Below, piece by piece: positions 28,696 through 36,102 of a DNA stretch of 64,000 bases; position 1 is the stretch's first letter, and every line of letters begins with the position of its first letter. The DNA comes from Paractinoplanes rishiriensis (GTDB taxonomy: Bacteria > Actinomycetota > Actinomycetes > Mycobacteriales > Micromonosporaceae). The stretch is from assembly GCF_016862375.1 (NCBI RefSeq), contig NZ_BOMV01000018.1, forward strand, positions 1 through 64,000, in the 5' to 3' direction. The notes beneath the pieces are model-generated. The model was not told where the DNA came from. It saw only the letters and a list, made by a program, of their open reading frames with translations, and did no database searches. Both the position numbers and the translations under genes were made by a program.

Positions 28696-29223
28696 TCAGG
28701 ACAGGCCGATCCAGTAGCGGCGCACCCGGTCGTTGCCGATGCCCCGGATGTCCTCGAAGACGCCGCCGGCCCGCTCGATCGTCCGGCGGGACGCCTCGTT
28801 CGCCGGCCGGCAGGTGATCAGCACCCGATCGAGGCCGCGCTTCCGCGCCACCCGCAGTGTCTCCCCCAGCGCCCACGAGGCCAGCCCGCGCCGCCGCTCG
28901 GCCGGGCGCACCCCGTACCCGATGTGGCCGCCGAAGTTGAGCAGCGACTCGGTGAGCTCGTGCCGCAGCGCGATGGCACCCAGCACCCGGTCGTTCTCGA
29001 CGATCCAGCGGTACGTGCTGTGCACCATCCCGGGCGGCAGCGGCGTGGCCGGATCCTCCTGCGCGCACAGCTCGTCCACCCACTGCGCGAAGCCGTCCGC
29101 CGAGTCCAGGTCGCCGGCCCGGGCGATGCCGCTGCCGTCCTGGTGGACACCCCGGCCCCAGTCGTCCCGCGCGTCGAGCCAGGCGGCGTGCAGCCGCACG
29201 GTGGGCGCGATCAACTCGGGCAT
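28696..29223 (-). CDS. GNAT-family N-acetyltransferase
   Basis: 175 aa from ATG 29223. GNAT features: MVHSTYRWIVENDRVLGAIALRHEL (strands 3-4), GYGVRPAERRRGLASWAL (acetyl-CoA loop RRRGLA), VLITCRPANEASRRTIERAGGVFED (strand 5-helix 4, with the classic N-x-A-S motif). It resembles small-molecule or amino-acid acetyltransferases of the YP_-type GNAT group; acceptor unknown. It overlaps the preceding diguanylate cyclase gene by 13 bp, so the two are probably one transcript. Confidence 0.88.
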   Translation of the reverse strand: MPELIAPTVRLHAAWLDARDDWGRGVHQDGSGIARAGDLDSADGFAQWVDELCAQEDPATPLPPGMVHSTYRWIVENDRVLGAIALRHELTESLLNFGGHIGYGVRPAERRRGLASWALGETLRVARKRGLDRVLITCRPANEASRRTIERAGGVFEDIRGIGNDRVRRYWIGLS

Positions 29224-30239
29224 GGCCCTACGGTAGCGGCGCCGGCCGCCAGCGCGCGGTCCCGTCCCTCGGCCTTCGCCCGGTACAGTGCCGCGTCCGC
29301 CGCCGCCAGCAGGGCGTCCTGGTCGGTGGCCGCGATCGGCGGGCCGGCCACGCCGATACTGATCGTGATCGGGTGGGTCCAGTCCCGGCTGCTGTCCCGG
29401 ACGTCGCGGCGCAGCGCGTCGGCCGCGGCCAGCGCCTCGTCGCCCTCGGTGCGGGTGAAGACCGCCACGAACTCCTCGCCGCCCAGCCGGGCCACCAGGT
29501 CGTCGCCGCGGATCCGGCGGGCCAGCAGGTCGCCCAGGTTGCGCAGCACCTCGTCGCCCGCCGCGTGGCCGGCCGTGTCGTTGATGCGCTTGAAGTGGTC
29601 GACGTCGATCAGGGCCAGCGACACCGGCCAGCTGCCGGGGTCGAGGCCGGCCAGCGCCTCGGTGAACGCCCGCCGGTTGGGCAGCCCGGTCAGGCCGTCG
29701 GTGGTGGCCTGCCGGTGCAGCGCGTCCACCAGCCGGGCGTTGCGGCGCCGCAGCGTGCCGAGCACCAGCACGGTGATCAGCAGCGTCACGGTCATGGTGA
29801 TCGAGGGGGTGACACCGGCCGGGCCGAGGATCCACAACGCGACCGGCACGAAGGACGCCAGCACCGAGGCGAACGTGCAGAGAATCACCCAATTCGGCAT
29901 CATGTACGCGGCCAGCAGCGGCCAGGTCAGCAGCACCTCGCCGCCGATCACGATGTTGCCGTCCAGCACCATGCCGAAGCACAGGGTGAAACCGCCGAAC
30001 GGCGGCATGGCGTACGCGATCCACCGTGGCATGCGCCGGGCAAAGAGCCAGAAGCCAAACCCACAGATCATGCCGAACGACGACATCGCCAGCACCCGGC
30101 CGTCATGGTTGGCGTAGCCCGGGTCGGCCACCGTCAGCACCGCGGCGATCAGCGAGGCCGCGATGTACAGCAGCCCACCGACGCGCGCCGGCTCGGCGGG
30201 GTCCGCCGCGGGGCCGGGCTGTCGCGCCTTCGCCGTCAC
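29211..30239 (-). CDS. membrane diguanylate cyclase (GGEEF) with I-site
   Basis: 342 aa from GTG 30239. Five to six hydrophobic segments (~20-165) form a membrane sensor. The GGDEF domain starts at DGLTGLPNRR (~181). Active site GGEEF at 253-257, metal ligands in IDVDHFKRIN, and an intact inhibitory RxxD (RGDD, 244-247) that should allow product feedback. Architecture is like the other cyclase at 1379-2434, but the I-site differs between them. It converts GTP to c-di-GMP. Confidence 0.93.
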   Translation of the reverse strand: MTAKARQPGPAADPAEPARVGGLLYIAASLIAAVLTVADPGYANHDGRVLAMSSFGMICGFGFWLFARRMPRWIAYAMPPFGGFTLCFGMVLDGNIVIGGEVLLTWPLLAAYMMPNWVILCTFASVLASFVPVALWILGPAGVTPSITMTVTLLITVLVLGTLRRRNARLVDALHRQATTDGLTGLPNRRAFTEALAGLDPGSWPVSLALIDVDHFKRINDTAGHAAGDEVLRNLGDLLARRIRGDDLVARLGGEEFVAVFTRTEGDEALAAADALRRDVRDSSRDWTHPITISIGVAGPPIAATDQDALLAAADAALYRAKAEGRDRALAAGAATVGPCPS

Positions 30240-30269
30240 ACCGCTCGGATCGGCGACGGCCGGGAGCAG

Positions 30270-30815
30270 TTAAGGAAACGCCAGGGCGAGCAGGCGCTGG
30301 ATCTGGGCCTGCCGGCGCTGCGCCTGGCTGTCGGCCAGCGCGCGGGCGGGCGGGTAGGAACCGGACGCCGACCCCATCCGGGCCGTCTCCACGCCGTTGC
30401 CCAGGTGGCCCAGCAGCAGGTTCACGGCCGTGCGGTCGAAATCCGCCGCCGCCCGCAACTCGGCCACGTCGGCCGGGCGCAGGGCGTGCAGGGCGCCGTG
30501 ACCGTCGTGCGCCGCCGACGGGTCGGCCGTGAGCGGCTGCTGCCAGCCGAGCAGCCAGCGCCGCATCGTTCCGGACTCCTCGCCCCACTGGCCCCGCAGT
30601 TCGGTGACCAGTTCGCGCAGCCGCGGCTCGCCGGCCCGCTCCTCGGCCAGCGCCAGCACCGGCTCCCCCTCGGCGATCTGCGCCAGCCCCATCTGCAGAT
30701 ACATCACGTCCGCGGCGTTGTAGGCCGCGGCGGGGGCGCTGGTCTCCGGCCGCGCGGAGCAGCCGGAGACCAGCAGGAGGGAAAGCGCAACCCGGAGGGC
30801 TAGACGGCGAGCCAC
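30270..30815 (-). CDS. DUF305-like lipoprotein
   Basis: 181 aa from GTG 30815. Signal peptide with lipobox (LLLVSGC) so probably membrane-anchored outside the cell. The remainder is a four-helix, DUF305-like ferritin-type fold (MYLQMGLAQIAEGEPVLALAEE, GTMRRWLLGWQ, DRTAVNLLLGHLGNGVETAR). The HH pair usual in DUF305 is not obvious in helix 1, so metal binding is uncertain. Its start lies 16 bp inside the 3' end of the LPMO gene in another frame, implying translational coupling. Confidence 0.8.
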   Translation of the reverse strand: MARRLALRVALSLLLVSGCSARPETSAPAAAYNAADVMYLQMGLAQIAEGEPVLALAEERAGEPRLRELVTELRGQWGEESGTMRRWLLGWQQPLTADPSAAHDGHGALHALRPADVAELRAAADFDRTAVNLLLGHLGNGVETARMGSASGSYPPARALADSQAQRRQAQIQRLLALAFP

Positions 30816-31546
30816 AGGGCCGGCGCGTTCGGCGGCTCCCAGCCGGTCAGCGCGGTGTGCGCCTGCCGGCAGCGGTACGAGCGGCCGCCGTACGTGACGG
30901 TCGAGCCGACCTGGTAGGCGGTGCCGGCCGCCCAGGTGCCGCCGGCCGGCGGGTTCGTGGGCGGGTTCGTGGGCGGGTTGGTCGGCGGGTTGGTGGGCGG
31001 GTTCGTCGGCGGGTTGGTCGGCGTGGTACTGCCGCCACCGATGTTCACGTCGACGCAGGCGTAGAACGCCATGGCCGTGTCGGCGACGTTCCACCGGGCC
31101 AGCACGGTCTGCCGGCCGGAGAAGTTGCCCATGCTGACCGTGTGCGACTTGGTGGCCCCGGGCTGCGCGCCGCCGTCGTTGAACGACGCGAGCAGCGTGT
31201 TGCCGATGAAGTACTCCCAGGTCGAGGTGGCGTGCCGGGCGGTCAGCACCCAGCTGAACGTGACCGACCGGCCGACGCCGGCCACCGGCCAGGCCCGGGA
31301 GTTGTCGTTGAGTACGGCGAAGCGGGAACCGCCGCCGTTGCACTGCATCGAGCCCTTGGGCGCCTCGACGCTCTGCGGCTCGTAGACGATGTCGCCGCAG
31401 TTCGCGACGGCGCCGCGGGCGCAGTTCGCCTGGCGGCTCGGCGGTGAGGAGATGTAGCCGTGCGCGGAGGCGGGTGCCACGGCCACGAACATCGACGTGA
31501 CGACCGCGGCGACGGTCAGAACAGGAAGCGTGAATCGACGTCTCAT
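30800..31546 (-). CDS. AA10 lytic polysaccharide monooxygenase with C-terminal CBM5/12-like domain
   Basis: 248 aa from ATG 31546, which has GAAGGAG seven bases upstream; the ATG at 31567 lacks one. After the signal peptide (ending APASA) the mature protein begins HGYISSPPSRQ, so the N-terminal His is available for the copper histidine brace; the second His is likely that of TARHATSTW. An LPMO domain (~29-180) is joined by a (TNPP)6 linker to a chitin-binding type 5/12-like module (WAAGTAYQVGSTVTYGG). Predicted to oxidatively cleave chitin or cellulose outside the cell. Confidence 0.95.
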   Translation of the reverse strand: MRRRFTLPVLTVAAVVTSMFVAVAPASAHGYISSPPSRQANCARGAVANCGDIVYEPQSVEAPKGSMQCNGGGSRFAVLNDNSRAWPVAGVGRSVTFSWVLTARHATSTWEYFIGNTLLASFNDGGAQPGATKSHTVSMGNFSGRQTVLARWNVADTAMAFYACVDVNIGGGSTTPTNPPTNPPTNPPTNPPTNPPTNPPAGGTWAAGTAYQVGSTVTYGGRSYRCRQAHTALTGWEPPNAPALWLAV

Positions 31547-31599
31547 GAAGGGACTCCTTCGCTTCATGGGAGGGGATGTGGCGATCGGCCACAGTGGGG

Positions 31600-31700
31600 G
31601 CTGGGATCGACCGCTGTGAGGCTCAACATAAGTTAAAGAGTGTTAACAGTAAAGAGAACTAACCAAGTTTTTCGATACCTATCAAGGCGGCGCCGCGGCG
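31600..31700. promoter_or_regulatory. AT-rich divergent promoter region with GTTAA/TTAAC inverted repeat
   Basis: This is the most AT-rich stretch in the window and lies between the LPMO and EAL-DICT genes. An inverted repeat GTTAA (31632-31636) / TTAAC (31643-31647) sits within it, with further AACATAAG and AACTAACC elements. I infer it drives both genes; no -10/-35 pair is certain and I see no recognisable DasR-type site. Confidence 0.4.
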
Positions 31701-31704
31701 GCCG

Positions 31705-32961
31705 ATGGGTCAACTCGTGCAGAACATCCACGACGTGCTCGACGCGCGTGCCGTGACCCCGCTGTTCCAGCCGCTGGTCGAGATCGCGAGCGGCCGGGTG
31801 CTCGGCTACGAGGCGCTCAGCCGCGGCCCGGCCGGCTCACCGTGGGAGTCCCCCGCCGCGCTTTTCGCCGCCGCCCGCCAGGCCGGCCGCGCCGACGAGC
31901 TGGACTGGATCTGCCGCGCCCAGGCCTACCGGGCGATCCTGGCGGCCGGCCTGGACCCGGCCCTGACCTGGTTCGTGAACATGGAGCCGACCAGCTGGCG
32001 GGCCGGCTGCCCGGCCGACCTGGTCCCGGTCGTCGAGCAGGCCCGCGACGAGCTGCGGGTGGTCACCGAGATGACCGAGCGGGTGCTCGCCGACGACCCG
32101 TCCGGCCTGCTCGCGGCCGCCGCCGCGTGCCGCGAGGCCAACTGGGGCGTGGCCCTGGACGACGTCGGCGCCGACCCGATGTCGCTCGCGCTGATGCCGT
32201 TCGTGCACCCCGACGTGGTGAAGCTGGACATGGGCCTGCTGCACCACCCCGGCGACCCGCACACCGCCCGGGTGGCCGCCGCGGTGGCCGCGCACGCCGA
32301 GGCCAGCGGCGCGGTGATCCTGGCCGAGGGCATCGAGACCGAGGAGCACCTGGCGATCGCCCGCACCATGGGCGCCACCGTGGGACAGGGCTGGTACTTC
32401 GGCCGGCCCGCGCCGCTGCCGGCCGGGACCCGGGCCGGTGCCTGTCTGCCGTTCATCCCGCCACCGGCGCGCGACGACCGCACCCCGTTCCAGATCGTGT
32501 CCGGCCGCCGCCCGGTCACGGTGGCCACCAAGGCGCACCTGATCCCGCTGAGCCGGCACCTCGAGGCGCTGGTCGACGACGGCCCGGAGCCGCCGGTGCT
32601 GCTCGCCTGCTTCCAGGAGGCCCGGCACTTCACCCCGGCCACGCTGCGCCGGTTCGCCCGGATCGCCGGCCGCAGCCCGCTGGTGGCCGCGCTCGGCGCC
32701 GGGCTCAGCGACCGGCCGGCGCCCGGGGTTCGCGGTGCCTGCCTCGGCGACGACGACGTACTGCGCGGCGAGTGGAACGTCGTGGTGGTCGGCCCGCACC
32801 GGGCCGCCGCGCTGGTCGCCCGCGACCTCGGCGACGACTGCGCGGACGGCGAGCGCCGCTTCGAGTTCGCGCTGACCCACGACCGCGCCCTGGTCCTGGA
32901 GGCCGCGCGCACCCTGCTCACCTGGCTCGCGCCGGCCCGGGTGCCGGCGTTAATCAGCTGA
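31705..32961 (+). CDS. EAL-DICT protein, probable c-di-GMP phosphodiesterase
   Basis: 418 aa. The EAL domain (~10-255) keeps the signature GYEALSRGP, the Asn of VNMEPTSW, the Glu of VTEMTERVL, the DD of LDDVGADP (usually DDFG), KLD of VVKLDMGLL, and AEGIETEEH. The metal and catalytic set therefore looks complete, and hydrolysis of c-di-GMP to pGpG is likely. The C-terminal ~140 residues match the DICT sensory domain (TPFQIVSGRRPVTVATKAHLIPLSRHLE cut here into parts: FQIVSGRRPV, LIPLSRHLEAL, ACFQEARHF). DICT domains are linked to light or redox-type signalling. No membrane segment. Confidence 0.9.
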   Translation: MGQLVQNIHDVLDARAVTPLFQPLVEIASGRVLGYEALSRGPAGSPWESPAALFAAARQAGRADELDWICRAQAYRAILAAGLDPALTWFVNMEPTSWRAGCPADLVPVVEQARDELRVVTEMTERVLADDPSGLLAAAAACREANWGVALDDVGADPMSLALMPFVHPDVVKLDMGLLHHPGDPHTARVAAAVAAHAEASGAVILAEGIETEEHLAIARTMGATVGQGWYFGRPAPLPAGTRAGACLPFIPPPARDDRTPFQIVSGRRPVTVATKAHLIPLSRHLEALVDDGPEPPVLLACFQEARHFTPATLRRFARIAGRSPLVAALGAGLSDRPAPGVRGACLGDDDVLRGEWNVVVVGPHRAAALVARDLGDDCADGERRFEFALTHDRALVLEAARTLLTWLAPARVPALIS

Positions 32962-32993
32962 CCTTTCCGGCCGGCCCGGCTAGCGTCGCCGGC

Positions 32994-33491
32994 ATGGAAC
33001 CACTCACCGAGCGGGACATCCGCGATTCCTTCGTCAACTGTTCCAAGGGCGAGGCGAGCCGCATCAAGATGCCGCCGGACCTGGCCGCCACCCCGTGGGC
33101 CGACCTCGACTTCCTCGGCTGGACCGACCCGGGCGCGCCGCTGCGGGCGCTGCTCGTGCTGCCCAGCCGGGAGGGCATCGTGCTGCGCCGCCCCGAGTCC
33201 CGGCGCACCACCGCGATGCGCTCCAGCATGTGCCGCGTCTGCCTCACCGGCCACAGCTCCGACGGGGTGACCCTGTTCGTGGCCGCGCTGGCCGGTCCGG
33301 CCGGGCGCCAGGGAAACACCGTGGGCGAGTACATCTGCAGCGACCTGGCCTGCTCGCTCTACCTCCGCGGCAAGCGGCAGCCCCGCGGCCGGCTGGTGCG
33401 CCCGGAGGAGTCGCTCACCCTGGACGAGCGGGTCGACCGCGCCCTGACCAACCTGAACGGATTCGTCAAGCGGGTCACCTCAGGCCGCTGA
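32994..33491 (+). CDS. FBP-type zinc-binding protein (EF-G-binding C-terminal domain family)
   Basis: 165 aa from ATG 32994. The second half carries a four-Cys treble-clef pattern (SSMCRVCLTGHSS ... YICSDLACSLYLRG) typical of the FBP/FusB C-terminal domain. FusB-family proteins bind elongation factor G and rescue it from fusidic acid; stand-alone actinobacterial homologues are common but their role is not established. It starts 32 bp after the EAL-DICT stop and may be co-transcribed. It overlaps the convergent GNAT gene by 12 bp. Confidence 0.82.
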   Translation: MEPLTERDIRDSFVNCSKGEASRIKMPPDLAATPWADLDFLGWTDPGAPLRALLVLPSREGIVLRRPESRRTTAMRSSMCRVCLTGHSSDGVTLFVAALAGPAGRQGNTVGEYICSDLACSLYLRGKRQPRGRLVRPEESLTLDERVDRALTNLNGFVKRVTSGR

Positions 33492-34055
33492 AATCGAGCG
33501 GGTGACCACCCAGTGCCATTTGCCGATCTGCCGGTCCCGCCGGAAGCCGTGCCGCTCGAACAGCGCCACCGTCCCGTTGTGCAGGAACGCCCCGGCCACC
33601 TTGCGCCCCTCGGCGTCCTCCGGGTAACTCTCCACGGTGCCGCCGCCGAGCCGCGCGATCTCGGCCAGCGCCCCGCCCAGCGCGACGTCGGCAACCCCGC
33701 GCCGCCGGTGCCGCTTGTGCACATAGAAGCAGGTGATCCGCCAGTCCGGGAGACCATCAAGATCAATCTGGTACGCCTTGAGGCGCTTGATCCGGGGCAG
33801 TTCCGCGGTCGGCCCGAACTGGCACCAGCCCACGCAGTCACCACCGTCGTAGACCAGCGCGGCGTGCGCCCGGCCCGCGCGCACCCGGCACTCCTTGTCG
33901 GCCCGGTTCTGCTCGGCCGTTCGGTCGCCACCGACGCCCTCGTCGTGGAAGCCCATGCACCAGCAGCCACCCCACACCCCGTTCTGGCTCTCCACCAGCC
34001 GGGCGAAGTCGGGCCAGGTCGTCTCGTCGAGCGCCGCGGTGTGCACGTCACGCAT
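33480..34055 (-). CDS. GNAT-family N-acetyltransferase with N-terminal CxCM motif
   Basis: 191 aa from ATG 34055; the frame is open 30 codons upstream with no ribosome site. After the first helix it has GGCWCMGF, then VGWCQFGP, ITCFYVHKRHRRRGVADVAL (acetyl-CoA loop RRRGVA) and VALFERHGFRRD. The Cys pattern and order are shared with the GNAT at 52859-53440, so the two look paralogous. The substrate is unknown. Confidence 0.85.
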   Translation of the reverse strand: MRDVHTAALDETTWPDFARLVESQNGVWGGCWCMGFHDEGVGGDRTAEQNRADKECRVRAGRAHAALVYDGGDCVGWCQFGPTAELPRIKRLKAYQIDLDGLPDWRITCFYVHKRHRRRGVADVALGGALAEIARLGGGTVESYPEDAEGRKVAGAFLHNGTVALFERHGFRRDRQIGKWHWVVTRSISAA

Positions 34056-34221
34056 TATCGAGGATGCGGCCCAGGTGGTAGTCCAGAGTTCGCCGACCAG
34101 ATCCTCGAGCGGGCTGCTCTCGTGCAGGAAGACCGCCGCGACCACGAACGGGTGAACGCGCCCTCCATCGTGGACACCCCCGCTTGCTCAGCACGCTCGA
34201 CCGCGCTCACCTGGCCTGCTG

Positions 34222-34683
34222 GTGGCGCTTCCAGGCTTCGCGGCGGCCCAGGTGAAGCTGATCGTCTCCTTCGAGAAATGGCTGTTCAGCGGCGACAGCG
34301 GCGGTTTCTTCGCGTTCTTCACCACACCCGCCGACTACGGCGCCGGCTCACTCGAGACGATCGGCCGGGCCGTGACCGTCGCATTCTGGTGGATCCGGAC
34401 GGACGCCTGGCTCGCCTGGTGCCGGCGTTACCCGGGACCGGCGCGGTCGGCGTTGCCCAAATGGGGCCTGGCCGGAGGGCTGGCCGCCATCGGCATCGTG
34501 GCCCTGATCGGTCTCAGCCTGTGGCCGGCGACCGCGATGGCGTTCGACTACGCGGTCGGCTGGCACAGCTCGGCCCACCGGCTCGATCGCACCGGTCTGA
34601 TGCTCGCCCTCGCGGGCGGGGCGTCGGCGGGTCTCTGCGTCGTGCTGAAGCTGGCCCGGCGCGGCCGGCCGCTCTGGTACTGA
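34222..34683 (+). CDS. hypothetical membrane protein, possibly remnant
   Basis: 153 aa from GTG 34222; the frame is closed by a stop at 34153, and no strong Shine-Dalgarno is visible. Composition is protein-like (EKWLFSGDSGGFFAFFTTPADYG, low Arg) with two transmembrane segments (~88-112 and ~132-148). Upstream bases in another frame also look coding (DRAHLACWWRF, ending in TGA at ~34245), so a frameshifted 5' end is possible. I do not recognise the family. It ends 38 bp before the first PAP2 gene. Confidence 0.5.
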   Translation: MALPGFAAAQVKLIVSFEKWLFSGDSGGFFAFFTTPADYGAGSLETIGRAVTVAFWWIRTDAWLAWCRRYPGPARSALPKWGLAGGLAAIGIVALIGLSLWPATAMAFDYAVGWHSSAHRLDRTGLMLALAGGASAGLCVVLKLARRGRPLWY

Positions 34684-34721
34684 GCGGTGCGAAGCCGGCG
34701 CCCCTGGGGTATAGCTTGCTC

Positions 34722-35420
34722 ATGCCGGCAGATCACGATGAGTCTCTGGGTGTACGCCTCGCCGTCGCGGCCGGGGGCGCGGTGGCGTTGCTCGTGCCGT
34801 TCGCGCTGATTGCGGTGCTGGTGGTGGGCAACGTCGGCTGGCTGCACCGGCTCGACATGTCGGTGACCGACGCGCTGCACAACCACGCGCTCGGCAACCC
34901 GGGCTGGGTTCGGTTCATGGCGGTCTGGAGCACCGTGTTCGACCCGTGGGTGTGGCGGGTCGCCGCGCTGGGGCTGGTCGTCTGGCTGGTGCGGCGCAAC
35001 GCCCGGTCGCTGGCCTGGTGGGTCGGGATCACGATGGTCGCCGGCGGCCTGCTCGGCGTACTGCTGAAGGTTCTGGTGGGCCGGCACCGGCCGAGCTTTC
35101 TCGACCCGGTGGCCAACGCGGTGGGGTATGCCTTCCCGTCGGGGCACGCGCTCAACAACGCGCTCGGTGCCGCGGTCTTCCTTCTCGTCCTGCTGCCGCT
35201 GGTGCGGCACCGGCCGGGGCTGCGGGCGCTGCTCTGGGTCGCGGCGGTCGTGGTGCCGGTGGTGACCGCGATCAGCCGGGTGGCGCTGGGCGTGCACTGG
35301 ACCAGCGACGTGACGGCGGGCCTGCTGCTCGGCGTGGCGGTGGTGGCGGCGACCACGGCTACATACCTGCATCGTGCCGGCCGGGTGCGGGCGGGCATAG
35401 AAGAACAGCGAATCGGGTAG
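34722..35420 (+). CDS. PAP2-family membrane phosphatase
   Basis: 232 aa from ATG 34722. Six transmembrane helices and the three PAP2/vanadium-haloperoxidase motifs: KVLVGRHRP, FPSGHALNN, and SRVALGVHWTSDV, giving the catalytic His pair and Arg/Lys phosphate cradle. Substrates of this family include phosphatidic acid, phosphatidylglycerol phosphate and undecaprenyl pyrophosphate; which one is not decidable here. The next PAP2 gene starts 10 bp after its stop. Confidence 0.93.
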   Translation: MPADHDESLGVRLAVAAGGAVALLVPFALIAVLVVGNVGWLHRLDMSVTDALHNHALGNPGWVRFMAVWSTVFDPWVWRVAALGLVVWLVRRNARSLAWWVGITMVAGGLLGVLLKVLVGRHRPSFLDPVANAVGYAFPSGHALNNALGAAVFLLVLLPLVRHRPGLRALLWVAAVVVPVVTAISRVALGVHWTSDVTAGLLLGVAVVAATTATYLHRAGRVRAGIEEQRIG

Positions 35421-35430
35421 TGCCAGCCGC

Positions 35431-36102
35431 GTGCTGGAAATGCGAAGCGCCGTTACCAGGGTCCTGCTGCCGATCGGGCTGCTGCTGCTCGGGATGATCG
35501 GGCTGGGCCTGCTGATCACGAAAGTCCTGCCCGACGTCTGGCCGTTGACCGCGGAGGACGCCGTCAACCGCTGGTTCGCCAGCCGCCGCGGCGGCACGTC
35601 GGATGCGGTGTCCGAGTTCTTCAGTTTCGTCGGCGACACCTGGACGATCATCACGGTCGCCGGGCTGGTGGCCTGCCTGATCTACGCCCGGCGGCGCCGG
35701 TGGCGCGAGCCGGTCTACCTGGCCGCCGCGGTCACCGCGCAGGCCGTCGTCTTCTTCCTCACCACGCTGGTGATCGACCGGACCCGGCCGGCGGTGCCGC
35801 ACATGGACGACTCGCCGCCCACCTCGAGCTTCCCGTCCGGGCACACCTCGGCCGCGGTCGCGCTCTACGCCGGGCTCGCCCTGCTGCTGGCGAGTCTGGC
35901 CCGGCAGACCTGGACCCGCTGGCTGGCCTGGCTGCTGCTGATCATGCCGATCGGGGTGGCGGTGTCCCGGATGTACCGCGGCATGCACCACCCGAGCGAC
36001 GTGATGGGCTCGTTCCTCAACGGCGGCATCTGCATCGCGATCATGGCGACCGCGATCCTTTGGAGCGAAGTCAAGACAAGGGAGCGAATCGCAGCGCGGT
36101 GA
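35431..36102 (+). CDS. second PAP2-family membrane phosphatase
   Basis: 223 aa from GTG 35431 (ATG 35440 alternative). Six transmembrane helices and all PAP2 motifs: LVIDRTRP, FPSGHTSAAV, and SRMYRGMHHPSDV. It is clearly related in fold to its upstream neighbour but not a recent duplicate, since sequence outside the motifs differs. Operon partner of the gene before it. Its 3' end overlaps the convergent gene at 36071 by 32 bp. Confidence 0.93.
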   Translation: MLEMRSAVTRVLLPIGLLLLGMIGLGLLITKVLPDVWPLTAEDAVNRWFASRRGGTSDAVSEFFSFVGDTWTIITVAGLVACLIYARRRRWREPVYLAAAVTAQAVVFFLTTLVIDRTRPAVPHMDDSPPTSSFPSGHTSAAVALYAGLALLLASLARQTWTRWLAWLLLIMPIGVAVSRMYRGMHHPSDVMGSFLNGGICIAIMATAILWSEVKTRERIAAR

